Positions 1-7,420 of a stretch of 64,000 nucleotides of DNA are shown here, one piece after another. Origin of the DNA: JBCDJI01 sp964351865 (lineage in GTDB: Bacteria; Verrucomicrobiota; Verrucomicrobiia; Methylacidiphilales; JBCBYL01); NCBI GenBank assembly GCA_964351865.1, contig CAYGPJ010000005.1, positions 65,228-129,227 of the forward strand, given 5' to 3'. Both the position numbers and the translations under genes were made by a program. Position 1 is the stretch's first letter. Every line of letters starts with the position of its first letter. The notes under the pieces were generated by a model that saw nothing but the letters and a program-made list of their open reading frames with translations, searched no databases and had not been told where the DNA came from.

Positions 1-973
1 TTGCCGCACCGATCCGCGTGATTCCACCAATCACGACCACGCCGACAATCACTGCCATGATCAGTCCAAAGCCAAAGCTCGTCTGGATCCGCACGGCATC
101 TATATTGCCATCCAGATTTGGTTGAACGAAGGTGGTGAAAAAACCCTCAAAGGCCTGATTTGCCTGAAACATATTTCCACCCCCGATGGCGGCACCCATG
201 CACAATATCGCAAACAACACCGCGATCGCTTTGGCAAAAGGCTTCCAGCCCGATCCGAATTCAGACAACCCCTGAGACAAGTAGAACATTGGCCCCCCGG
301 AAATGCTGCCGTCCGGATTGGTGATGCGATACATCTGAGCCAGCGTGGATTCATGAAACTTCGAGGCCATCCCGAAAAATCCCAGAAACATCATCCAGAA
401 CAGCGCCCCCGGGCCACCTGTCACCATCGCCACTGCAACCCCGGCAATATTCCCCAGGCCGACTGTCGCCGATAAAGCCGAAGTCAAAGCCCGAAACGGC
501 GTGATATCCCCCTCATGTTTATCATGGTCATACTTTCCTCGGACGATCGAAATCGCATGCCCGAACATCCGTAAATTGACGAATTTATGATAAAAAGTGT
601 AAAAGACGGCTCCGATGGCCAGAAAAATGACCAAGAATTTAACAGAGGGTCCCGCTTTGGCCGGCTTACCGGTATTTTCATCCAGAATAACCTCTCCGGT
701 CTCCTGATCTCTTATCTCGGTCTTGAACAAGCCTCCCGAAACATCAAAAAGCAACAGATCAAACAGCACGGCATTTACCTTGCCCAAGCTATTGTCCAGC
801 GTTTCGGCGATCTTTTCCTGTGAAGATTGAATCATCTCCACCATGCTACCTTGCTCACCCTCTTCCACTTTGGCCTGAGCCGAACTGGCTATCAGGAACA
901 ACATCACGATTGCGATCACGCATTTAAGGAGGCCCGAATCACGGTGCAGGGGGCATATAGGGGGTATTTGCAT
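1..973 (-). CDS. Sodium:alanine/glycine symporter (AGCS family), C-terminus cut by window edge
   Basis: Reading the minus strand from the ATG at 973 gives one open frame to base 1 (about 324 residues seen). It begins with a signal-peptide-like segment (hydrophobic core VIAIVMLFLIASS followed by AQA), then a roughly 75-residue soluble stretch, then a membrane helix (FLVIFLAIGAVFYTFY). After that come AGCS hallmarks: RGKYD, then TPFRALTSALSATVGLGNIAG, a GGPGALFWM helix and an FGGG-like IGGGNMFQANQ segment. The family couples amino-acid uptake (Ala/Gly) to sodium in the inner membrane. The N-terminal extension is longer than in the classic Bacillus-type members but is known from marine bacterial relatives. 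Purines AGAAAGAAG precede the ATG. The substrate cannot be told from sequence. Confidence 0.88.
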   Translation of the reverse strand, partial: MQIPPICPLHRDSGLLKCVIAIVMLFLIASSAQAKVEEGEQGSMVEMIQSSQEKIAETLDNSLGKVNAVLFDLLLFDVSGGLFKTEIRDQETGEVILDENTGKPAKAGPSVKFLVIFLAIGAVFYTFYHKFVNLRMFGHAISIVRGKYDHDKHEGDITPFRALTSALSATVGLGNIAGVAVAMVTGGPGALFWMMFLGFFGMASKFHESTLAQMYRITNPDGSISGGPMFYLSQGLSEFGSGWKPFAKAIAVLFAILCMGAAIGGGNMFQANQAFEGFFTTFVQPNLDGNIDAVRIQTSFGFGLIMAVIVGVVVIGGITRIGAA

Positions 974-1057
974 ACTTCTTTCTCTCAGAGAAGGCATCGC
1001 TTGCCAATTGGTTTTTTTCTCTGTTAAGGTATCTGGCTACCAGAGAGTAATATAAAT

Positions 1058-2368
1058 ATGGCAAGCAACTTACAAACTACCGTCGCCCAGGAGGCTAGCG
1101 CCGCCGGAACTTCCCTACATACGGGAAACAAAGTCACCATGACCATTCTGCCCGCAGCAGCGGATATGGGCATCATGTTCCGGCGCACCGATCTCAAGGA
1201 CAAACCCACCATGAACGCACAGGTCGAACTGGTCAAACAGGTCGAACGTTCCACCACCCTCAGTGACGGCGCGATTTCCATCCACACTGTCGAACATCTG
1301 CTCTCTGCGTTACGCGGTGTTGGGATCGATAACGCTATCATTGAAATGGATTCCAACGAGCCCGCGATCGGCGATGGCAGCTCCTCCATTTTCATCGAAC
1401 TGCTGGACAAGGCCGGTAAAAAAGAGCTGGAACCCAAACGCAAGTCTTTCGAATTACGTGAACCCATTATGATTCAGGGGAAAGATAATTCCTACATGGC
1501 GGCCTTCCCGCACGACGGCTTTAAGATCTCCTGCACCAATGCCAACCACACCGGCAAATTTACCCAATACCTGAGTCTCGACATCAACGAAGAAACTTAC
1601 CGGCAAGAAATCGCACCGGCCCGCACCTTTGTTTTTTACGATGAAGTTCAGCCGCTGATGGAAAAAGGCCTCGTGAAAGGCGGCAGCCTCGAAAACGCAA
1701 TTGTTATTCGTGACGACAGTGTTCTCTGTAAAGGCGAGCTTCGCTACGAAGACGAATTCGTGCGCCATAAGATGCTGGACATTATCGGCGACTTATCTCT
1801 CTTCCCAATCCCGGTCAAGGCCCACATCGTCACCGCTAAACCCAGCCACGCACTGAATGTCCAGATGGCCAAAGCCCTGGAGAAAGCATATCGCAACTAC
1901 CTTTCCACTCTCATGCCGATGGAATTCATTCCAGTCGGTGAAGGGGCGCTGGATGTGAACGAGGTGATGAACATTCTGCCCCATCGTTATCCGTTCCTGA
2001 TGGTCGACCGGATTCTGAAATTTGACGGCGACAATAAAGCCACCGGCATCAAATCCGTCTCAATCAATGAACCCTACTTCCAGGGACACTTCCCCGGGCG
2101 CCCGGTGATGCCGGGAGTACTCCAGATCGAAGCAATGGCACAGGTGGCCAGCGTGCTGATGCTGCGGCGCTCCGAACACGCCGGACGGATTGGTTACTTC
2201 ATGAGCGCGGATAAGGTCAAGTTCCGTAAAATGGTTTTCCCCGGCGATACGGTTTATATTGATGTCGAGATCGTCAAGGCGCGCGGCAAAATCGGCAAAG
2301 CGGTTGGAAAATGCGTCGTCAACAATGAAGTAGTCTCCGAAGGAGAATACACCTTCTACATCGAGTAA
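1058..2368 (+). CDS. lpxC/fabZ: LpxC-FabZ fusion: UDP-3-O-acyl-GlcNAc deacetylase / (3R)-hydroxyacyl-ACP dehydratase
   Basis: A bifunctional cytoplasmic enzyme of 436 residues. Residues 1 to about 285 are LpxC, the committed zinc deacetylase of lipid A synthesis: H80 in HTVEHLLSAL, H237 and D241 in HKMLDIIGDL (metal ligands) and H264 in KPSHALNV (catalytic His). Residues about 295 to 436 are FabZ, which dehydrates 3-hydroxyacyl-ACP: LPHRYPFLMVDRI, then H344 in GHFPGRPVMPG and E358 in QIEAMAQ. The fusion joins the enzymes that compete for hydroxyacyl-ACP and is known from Bacteroidota and related phyla. The start fits the LpxC N-terminus (SLHTGNKVT at 19-27). No strong ribosome site is visible. 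lpxA follows 37 bp downstream, so the two are probably co-transcribed. Confidence 0.97.
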   Translation: MASNLQTTVAQEASAAGTSLHTGNKVTMTILPAAADMGIMFRRTDLKDKPTMNAQVELVKQVERSTTLSDGAISIHTVEHLLSALRGVGIDNAIIEMDSNEPAIGDGSSSIFIELLDKAGKKELEPKRKSFELREPIMIQGKDNSYMAAFPHDGFKISCTNANHTGKFTQYLSLDINEETYRQEIAPARTFVFYDEVQPLMEKGLVKGGSLENAIVIRDDSVLCKGELRYEDEFVRHKMLDIIGDLSLFPIPVKAHIVTAKPSHALNVQMAKALEKAYRNYLSTLMPMEFIPVGEGALDVNEVMNILPHRYPFLMVDRILKFDGDNKATGIKSVSINEPYFQGHFPGRPVMPGVLQIEAMAQVASVLMLRRSEHAGRIGYFMSADKVKFRKMVFPGDTVYIDVEIVKARGKIGKAVGKCVVNNEVVSEGEYTFYIE

Positions 2369-2405
2369 GTTTAATTTTACCGCCTACCATTTACCCTTTA
2401 CCACC

Positions 2406-3173
2406 GTGATTCACCCGACTGCCATTATTTCGCCCCAGGCGGAAATAGACGACTCTTGCGAAATCGGCCCCTACTGTGTCATCGGGGACGGGGTGAAGCT
2501 CGGTAAAGACTGCCGTTTGGAAAATCACGTCACTTTGCAGGGACCGACCACCATTGGAGTGGAAAACCACTTCCATCCCTATGTGGTAATCGGCGGACAG
2601 ACTCAGGATTTAAAATACCAACAAGAGCCGACCTATCTGGAGATCGGCGACCGCAATCACTTCCGCGAATTCACCACGATCAATCGTGGCACGGCTCCGG
2701 GCGAAAAAACGGTCATCGGTTCTGATAATCACTTGCTGGCCTACAGTCACGTCGCGCACAATTGTATCGTCGGCAATCACTGTATTTTCTCTAATAACGG
2801 CACCCTAGCCGGACACGTGGTCATGGAAGACTACGCCGTGATCGGAGGCCTCTCCGCAGTTCATCAATACTGCCGTATCGGACAGCACGCGATGATCGGT
2901 GGCTGCACTAAAATTGTGCAGGATGTGCCGCCATATTTCATCGCCGATGGCAATCCGGCCGGAATCCGCTCCATCAACGCCGTTGGTCTCCAGCGCCGAG
3001 GATTTAGTGAGTTCGCCATTGCGAATTTGAAGAAGTCGCTGCGGCTGTTAAGAAACTCCGATCTGAATACCTCCCAGGCATGCCAGCAGATTGAAACCGA
3101 ATTTGCTGAGTGCGAAGAGGTGCAGACGTTGCTGAAATTCATCCGCAGCAGCGAGCGCGGAGTAATTCGTTAA
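2406..3173 (+). CDS. lpxA: UDP-N-acetylglucosamine acyltransferase LpxA
   Basis: First enzyme of lipid A synthesis: transfers a 3-hydroxyacyl chain from ACP to O-3 of UDP-GlcNAc. 255 residues, the usual length. The N-terminal two thirds are left-handed beta-helix hexapeptide repeats (IHPTAIISPQAEI, IGPYCVIGDGV and so on). The active-site region AYSHVAHNCIVGNHC holds the catalytic His at 118. INAVGLQRRGF and a helical C-terminus follow, as in the family. The start is GTG at 2406, directly before the conserved IHPTA motif. It lies 37 bp after lpxC-fabZ, as in many LPS-producing bacteria. Its TAA stop overlaps the stop of the convergent gene by 3 bases. Confidence 0.97.
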   Translation: MIHPTAIISPQAEIDDSCEIGPYCVIGDGVKLGKDCRLENHVTLQGPTTIGVENHFHPYVVIGGQTQDLKYQQEPTYLEIGDRNHFREFTTINRGTAPGEKTVIGSDNHLLAYSHVAHNCIVGNHCIFSNNGTLAGHVVMEDYAVIGGLSAVHQYCRIGQHAMIGGCTKIVQDVPPYFIADGNPAGIRSINAVGLQRRGFSEFAIANLKKSLRLLRNSDLNTSQACQQIETEFAECEEVQTLLKFIRSSERGVIR

Positions 3174-3667
3174 TCGTTTTGGTTAGCTTTCTTTTGGAGC
3201 GCCAGAATCGCCTCCAACTCACGCACCACGTGAATGTCCTTCGGACGTCCGATCGCATTTTTTGCTGCGATTAACAAAGGTGCACTGATGATAGGAACTT
3301 GCACGCCCTGAAACAAAACGAACTCTGCACTTTCGACAACTTGAGCAAAATCTCCCACCCCTTTCACATTACCAAGACAATCAAGTTGCCCCCAGTCCGT
3401 CATTAAATACAGATTTTCCCAATGAGGGTCATTAGTATCTTTTTCAACAAAAAGTCGTTTATTCAATCCTACCCGATGCCGAGGATGAAGATCGTGAAGC
3501 GCTTGGAATAATTTCTTGAGATTTTGAGGTTCCATTGAAATCGCAATGTCCACATCCTGAGTCATCAGCGCACTGCCATGAAATATGGCTGCATATCCAC
3601 CCACTAAAACCATGTCAACTTTGTTTTCTACCAACCTCAGCAGCAGTTTTTGCAGTTTAACGTCCAT
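3170..3667 (-). CDS. Nucleotidyltransferase-fold protein (AbiEii/MNT-like)
   Basis: 165 residues with a pol-beta-type nucleotidyltransferase core: GGYAAIFHG at about 22-30, then the metal-binding pair in TQDVDIAI (D-x-D) at about 36-43. This is the pattern of AbiEii/DUF6036-like proteins, many of which act as the toxin or effector of toxin-antitoxin or defence pairs. The start overlaps the end of the small upstream gene (3657-3875) by 11 bp, so the two form a translationally coupled pair. The stop codon shares the palindromic TTAA with lpxA on the other strand. Substrate and toxicity are unknown. The call rests on the motif and on the paired arrangement. Confidence 0.75.
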   Translation of the reverse strand: MDVKLQKLLLRLVENKVDMVLVGGYAAIFHGSALMTQDVDIAISMEPQNLKKLFQALHDLHPRHRVGLNKRLFVEKDTNDPHWENLYLMTDWGQLDCLGNVKGVGDFAQVVESAEFVLFQGVQVPIISAPLLIAAKNAIGRPKDIHVVRELEAILALQKKANQND

Positions 3668-3875
3668 AGTGAACTCGCCCCGCTTCTCTCAACTTTAATG
3701 CAAAACTAAGTGCAGAATCGTGATGATCCAGTCGCTCCTCAATACTTCTGGACAAGTTCACCTCCAGCAGTGAAATATCAATGCCGTAGTCGATGGCACG
3801 TTGAATGGGATCCTCAGAAAGAGGCGCTTCCTTTAGCCGTGATGGGGTGCTGTCTGACACGAATTTATTCTGCAT
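3657..3875 (-). CDS. Small protein, partner of the nucleotidyltransferase
   Basis: 72 residues, helix-rich and charged. The core reads IDYGIDISLLEVNLSRS, then ERLDHHDSALSFALKLREAGR. A similar pattern (IDxxLLxxNLxxxxxERLxxHxxxLxFxxxLRxAG) commonly occurs just before, or fused to, AbiEii-type nucleotidyltransferases, as far as I recall. It has no DNA-binding motif that I can recognise. The 11-bp overlap with the next gene implies fixed stoichiometry, so it may be the antitoxin or targeting subunit. Function is inferred from position only. Confidence 0.6.
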   Translation of the reverse strand: MQNKFVSDSTPSRLKEAPLSEDPIQRAIDYGIDISLLEVNLSRSIEERLDHHDSALSFALKLREAGRVHYGR

Positions 3876-3931
3876 GAACTCCGGAGTGGCGTCAACTGAA
3901 CCAACATCTCCCCCAACATTCTCGCTGCCTG

Positions 3932-4405
3932 TCAGCGTCGCCCACCCTGAAATACCACAATGGTGCCACCCGCTTGAGTGAAGCCCACAGCGACCGCTCC
4001 CAGTTCTGCCCGGGGCGATAACAGATTTTTCTGATGCCCTCGACTCTTCATCCAGGCGGCGACTACCCGCTCCGCATCTGGAACCGCTGAAAAGCGGTAA
4101 AGGTTCTCATTTAAATAGCTGAAACCATGGGCTTTTTGCAGGGTAGGGAGATTCTTTCGGTGTTCCATCCGGTTGAGGCGAGCAAGTCGCTCTGCCCACT
4201 GGTCGGCTAACTCCTGTAATTTGGGTTCCGGTTTTAATGCCGGCAGGTCCTGCTGGCTGCGTTGAAGATTGATCAGTCTAAAAATTTCCTGCCCCAACAC
4301 ATTCTCAGCCGTTGCCGCCGACAATGATGGCGTCACCACGAGCGCCAGCGCCAGCAACACCATGAAGCCAACATATATTATTCGCTTCATGGCTACTGTA
4401 TTCAT
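3932..4405 (-). CDS. Secreted CAP-domain (SCP/PR1-like) protein
   Basis: 157 residues. The N-terminus is a signal peptide (charged MNTVAMKRIIY, hydrophobic core, likely cut after LSAATA). The rest is a CAP domain: EIFRLINLQRSQQDLPAL near 40, the HRKNL region, ENLYRFS, and AWMKSRGHQKNLLSP with the conserved GHxxNL signature, ending in a beta strand GGTIVVFQGG. Bacterial CAP proteins are extracytoplasmic with uncertain, sometimes envelope-related roles. The ATG at 4405 overlaps the TAA of mqnD by one base, implying translational coupling. A second in-frame ATG (Met6) is possible. Confidence 0.82.
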   Translation of the reverse strand: MNTVAMKRIIYVGFMVLLALALVVTPSLSAATAENVLGQEIFRLINLQRSQQDLPALKPEPKLQELADQWAERLARLNRMEHRKNLPTLQKAHGFSYLNENLYRFSAVPDAERVVAAWMKSRGHQKNLLSPRAELGAVAVGFTQAGGTIVVFQGGRR

Positions 4406-5244
4406 TAACCTATAAACTCGAGATCCACTTCGGGAATCAAACCGGCCGCATGACCACGTTTGAGAAATTCACGCACAGCTGCCCGACCTCGCTCGCCATA
4501 ATCGACGGTCAGATCATTGACATACATCCCGATGAACTCATCGGCACGGTCCTCGTCGAGACCGCGTCCCAGTGGGAGCGAATGCAGCACCGCATCCCGC
4601 CGGTGATCTAGGCTGTACTGAATGCTTTCCTTCAAGATCTCAGCAATCTCGTTTTTCTTATCCAACGGGAATGATTTGCGAATCACATTACCCCCCAGCG
4701 GCAGCGGCAACCCTTCGGTTTCCTCGAACCACCACTGCCCTAAATCACGCGACAGCACCAGATTCTTATCTTTCCAAGTCAGTTGTCCCTCATGAATCAA
4801 CAGGCCCACATCCGCTGTTCCCTGGTCCAAGGCATCAAAAATTTCATCAAACGGAACCACCACCAGATTGAGCTCATCCCCGGAACACCCCAGATACAAT
4901 TGCAACGCCAGGTAGGCACTAGTCAGTTTTCCGGGAATGGCGATCCGGCATTTTTTAAGTTCTTCTTTGGTATAGGTTTTTTCACCCACCAGCATCGGAC
5001 CGTAGTTATCTCCCATGCTGGCACCGCTGGCTAAAAGCGAATATTTATCCGTCAGATAAGCAAAGGCATGAATAGAAACCGCCGTAATGTCCAGTTCCTC
5101 CTGGTGAGCTCGCTCATTCAGCTTCTGAATGTCCTGCAGGATGTGTTCAAAGGTGTAGCCCCGAGTTTCCATTTTGTCTTTCGCCAAGGCGTAAAACATG
5201 AACGCGTCGTCCGGATCCGGACTGTGTCCTAGTGTGAGATGCAT
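4405..5244 (-). CDS. mqnD: 1,4-dihydroxy-6-naphthoate synthase MqnD (futalosine menaquinone pathway)
   Basis: 279 residues of the MqnA/MqnD periplasmic-binding-fold enzyme family. Diagnostic segments: LGHSPDPDDAFMFYAL at 5-20 (family pattern SPCPNDTF/SPDPDD), SIHAFAYL at 57-64, and LLIHEGQLTW, where H151 matches the catalytic His of MqnD. The enzyme converts cyclic dehypoxanthinyl futalosine to 1,4-dihydroxy-6-naphthoate. No other mqn gene lies in this window. The first residues MHLTLGHSPDPDD support the start. MqnD is preferred over MqnA because of the IHEG motif and the SPDPDDAF opening. Confidence 0.88.
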   Translation of the reverse strand: MHLTLGHSPDPDDAFMFYALAKDKMETRGYTFEHILQDIQKLNERAHQEELDITAVSIHAFAYLTDKYSLLASGASMGDNYGPMLVGEKTYTKEELKKCRIAIPGKLTSAYLALQLYLGCSGDELNLVVVPFDEIFDALDQGTADVGLLIHEGQLTWKDKNLVLSRDLGQWWFEETEGLPLPLGGNVIRKSFPLDKKNEIAEILKESIQYSLDHRRDAVLHSLPLGRGLDEDRADEFIGMYVNDLTVDYGERGRAAVREFLKRGHAAGLIPEVDLEFIG

Positions 5245-5357
5245 AATGAGTTTATTTCAATCAAGTGGTTAAGTTAAGTTCTGAGGCGGTCAGCAAACCC
5301 AGGTGTATCCGTTAATTTGATCGCTCGCTTTTCTGAATCGCTGATTCGCTTATTCGC

Positions 5358-5579
5358 TTATTCGTAATCCGCCGCTTCAATCGACATTGGCTCACGAGTT
5401 GAGAGTAACCCGGCCTGAGTCACCACTGCCTCTGATGAATGATCGAAACGGTAGGCATTGCAGTTCGGACATACCGTCACTTTTTTAGTCACGATGGATC
5501 CACAGCATTCACATACTTTAAATCCACCCGGACGGGACAGAATTTTCTCAGCGGCCTGCTTTCTAGCTTCGATACTCAT
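5358..5579 (-). CDS. Small zinc-ribbon protein, function unknown
   Basis: 73 residues. One treble-clef or zinc-ribbon-like unit is clear: C-E-C-C-G at about 23-27 and C-P-N-C at about 37-40, framed by GGFKV and NAYRFD. The N-terminus (MSIEARKQAAEKIL) is helical. The C-terminal LSTREPMSIEAADYE is acidic. There is no enzyme motif. It stands alone between mqnD and an unknown gene, reading the same way as both. A role in nucleic-acid or protein contact is a guess from the ribbon only. Confidence 0.65.
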   Translation of the reverse strand: MSIEARKQAAEKILSRPGGFKVCECCGSIVTKKVTVCPNCNAYRFDHSSEAVVTQAGLLSTREPMSIEAADYE

Positions 5580-5650
5580 AGATACTCTGAATATAGCGGT
5601 AATTTAGCGATGATCCAAAAAGAAAATAAATTGGAGTTTAAAGACCTGAA

Positions 5651-6307
5651 TTAATATGGTTCTCCGTAGTAATAGGCGACCCCTTTTTTCAAGTCATACT
5701 GCACCACGTAACCGGGGCAATTATCGATGACGAACTGCGGTTCGACCGACTTAAGCTGAGCACTTAACGCTTTCTGAACCCGCTCCGCGCCGTCTTGGTC
5801 ATTGCGGCTGATGATCGGACAAAATGGGTTCTGATACTCGGTAACTTCTTCAATCTCCACCCGCCGCGGCTCAGCCGAAGAACAAAATCCCAACAAAGCA
5901 TCATGCATACTCGTCAACAAGGCCAGACGGGGCGACTCCCTCAGCCAGACAAAGATGTCATAGCCAATCGGCAGAGCATCCTCTTTCGGGTCACGGAACT
6001 TTTTCTGCACCCAGCCTTTGACGCCCTTACGCGGCGCGATGAGATCCTGAAAGCCGGCCTGAATCCGCTTGCTCTTGAGTTCCTTGCGTTTCTGATTCTC
6101 TTTGAGCATTTTAAGAAACTCTTTGCTGTTTTTTTGGGGAGCAAAGCCTGATTTCAGATCTTCCGGCAATTCTTCCCAGCCAAGATATTCCACTAAGGAT
6201 TCCACCTCGCTGCATTGCCCCAACAATTCCTCGGTAGTTTTTTGCAGCAGCGATGAATTGATAGGAATCCGATAAGGAACCAAACTGAGATATTTAGAAA
6301 GTTTCAT
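5651..6307 (-). CDS. Uncharacterised protein
   Basis: 218 residues, soluble, with no signal peptide or membrane helix. I recognise no family. It is charged and helical in the middle (KEFLKMLKENQKRKELKSKR), with an alpha/beta-looking C-terminal half (FVIDNCPGYVVQYDLKKGVAYYYGEPY). The start ATG at 6307 reads MKLSKYLSLVPYRIPI. It is transcribed toward the zinc-ribbon gene and lies back to back with the DUF309 gene, about 100 bp apart, so 6308-6409 probably holds divergent promoters. Confidence 0.6.
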   Translation of the reverse strand: MKLSKYLSLVPYRIPINSSLLQKTTEELLGQCSEVESLVEYLGWEELPEDLKSGFAPQKNSKEFLKMLKENQKRKELKSKRIQAGFQDLIAPRKGVKGWVQKKFRDPKEDALPIGYDIFVWLRESPRLALLTSMHDALLGFCSSAEPRRVEIEEVTEYQNPFCPIISRNDQDGAERVQKALSAQLKSVEPQFVIDNCPGYVVQYDLKKGVAYYYGEPY

Positions 6308-6409
6308 GAGTGCGTCTGTAGGTATACTGCGAATATCCTCAATCAGGACAAGACGAAAGGAAGCTTTTTGAGAGTATGCTTTTTCTCGAAAGTCACCTAC
6401 ACTCCCGAC

Positions 6410-6871
6410 ATGTCTTCTAAGTCACCGCGTATCGCAGCCATGATTCAAGACTGTCGCCACCCCGACTACTCCCCCTATTATATCGGTTATTTCAAGTGCT
6501 TCAACAGCGGGAGCTACTACGAAGCCCACGATGTGCTGGAGGAACTCTGGCTGGACGAAGGGAAATCTTCTTTGAACCATCACTTTTACAAAGGCCTGAT
6601 TCAAGTCGCCGGCGGCTTCGTTCACATGAAACTCCACTATGCCGAACCAACTCACCGTGTGCATGGCAAACGCCTGGACCCGGCGGCAAGATTACTGCGC
6701 TTAGGAATTCTCAACACCGCACGCTACCCCTCAGTTCACCAAAGCCTCAATCTCGATCAACTGCACCGGCTCTGCCACACCTACCTCAAGCCACTCGAAG
6801 ATGGCCACTATCTGAACAACCCCTGGACCCCAGACCACCTTCCTCAACTCAATCTTGAATGTATCACGTGA
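6410..6871 (+). CDS. DUF309-family protein
   Basis: About 153 residues from the ATG at 6410. An upstream TTG at 6368 would add 14 residues with no similarity to the family. The DUF309 signature is clear: YFKCFNSGSYYEAHDVLEELW near residues 26-46, then HHFYKGLIQVAGGFVHMKL. DUF309 proteins are small all-helical bundles of unknown function with conserved E-H-W residues. The last codons and the TGA stop lie inside a perfect 44-bp palindrome (6846-6889), which may end transcription in either direction. Confidence 0.8.
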   Translation: MSSKSPRIAAMIQDCRHPDYSPYYIGYFKCFNSGSYYEAHDVLEELWLDEGKSSLNHHFYKGLIQVAGGFVHMKLHYAEPTHRVHGKRLDPAARLLRLGILNTARYPSVHQSLNLDQLHRLCHTYLKPLEDGHYLNNPWTPDHLPQLNLECIT

Positions 6872-6889
6872 TACATTCAAGATTGAGTT
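6846..6889. repeat. Perfect 44-bp palindrome without a loop
   Basis: Every base from 6846 to 6867 pairs with its mirror from 6889 back to 6868, with no mismatch and no spacer; the centre is CACGTG (6865-6870). The right half begins inside the DUF309 stop codon. There is no T-run after it, so it is not a standard intrinsic terminator. It could be a bidirectional RNA hairpin ending transcription, a cruciform-forming site or a protein-binding site. TTGAAT/ATTCAA half-sites in it resemble those of the palindrome at 6920-6949. Confidence 0.85.
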
Positions 6890-6899
6890 ATTCCAAGGA

Positions 6900-6949
6900 T
6901 TGACAATGTTAACACAATATTTATCGTTCAATACATATTGAACGATAAA
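6900..6949 (+). promoter_or_regulatory. Candidate promoter and operator of the GbsR-type regulator
   Basis: A consensus -35 TTGACA lies at 6900-6905. A -10-like TATCGT is at 6922-6927 (16-bp spacing; weak). An inverted repeat of two 14-bp arms with a 2-base centre spans 6920-6949 (core TTCAATA / TATTGAA) and covers the -10 region and the TTG start codon of the regulator. MarR-type proteins commonly bind such sites, so autoregulation is likely. No ribosome-binding site is seen, so the mRNA may be almost leaderless. Confidence 0.55.
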
Positions 6950-7420
6950 ACCCAAGCTGTATGGGATCAATTTGTCGATCTCGGTGGCCGCTCGGCGCAG
7001 CGGCTTGGTTTGCCCCGCTCCCTCGGGCAGGTATTTGCAGCCTTGTACTTAAGTCCGGAGCCCTTAGGCTTGCAGGATCTTATGGATCAGCTTCACATCA
7101 GTAAAGGCAATGCCAGTATGAGTGTTAGACAACTGGCGGATTGGGGCGCGGTCAAACGGATCTGGGTCAAAGGCGATCGCCGTGACTATTACCGCGTGGA
7201 GGAGAACCTCAGTCAGGTGGTGAAGTCTTTCCTGGATAACATGCTCAAGCCACGCCTCACCTCCAGCGGTGGACAACTGGAAGACATGGAGCAAAAACTC
7301 GATACCTCCAACGGCGATGACTCATTGGAATCCTTTTATCAGCAGCGGATTGGAAAGCTGAAAAAAATTCACCAGCGCATCAGTAAAGTATTACCGCTAC
7401 TGGAAGGAGTTCTGAGATGA
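6938..7420 (+). CDS. GbsR/MarR-family transcriptional regulator
   Basis: 160 residues. Winged-helix core: LGLPRSLGQVFAALYLS at about 23-39, the helix-turn-helix QDLMDQLHISKGNASMSVRQL at about 48-68, and a wing around VKRIWVKGDRRDYYRV. A C-terminal helical segment (DNMLKPRLTS, QRIGKLKKIHQRI) would form the dimer. The pattern PRSxGQVxxxLYLSPEPLxLxDLxxxLxISKGxAS is that of GbsR-type regulators. The only plausible start is TTG at 6938, inside the putative operator. It overlaps the NusG-like gene by 4 bp (ATGA), so both are made together. I infer that it controls the NusG paralogue and, through it, the polysaccharide block. Confidence 0.85.
   Translation: MNDKTQAVWDQFVDLGGRSAQRLGLPRSLGQVFAALYLSPEPLGLQDLMDQLHISKGNASMSVRQLADWGAVKRIWVKGDRRDYYRVEENLSQVVKSFLDNMLKPRLTSSGGQLEDMEQKLDTSNGDDSLESFYQQRIGKLKKIHQRISKVLPLLEGVLR

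Noticed and set aside
122..823. Plus-strand open frames at 122-475 and 587-823
   Set aside because: They lie opposite the AGCS transporter gene, whose minus-strand product has clear membrane helices and family motifs; the plus-strand products have none.
4572..5034. Plus-strand open frames opposite mqnD
   Set aside because: Antisense shadows of a gene with conserved MqnD motifs; no ribosome site or domain.
5320..5370. Short tandem TTCGCTTATTCGCTTATTCG
   Set aside because: Only two to three 8-bp units; too short for a CRISPR or functional array and probably a minor slippage repeat.
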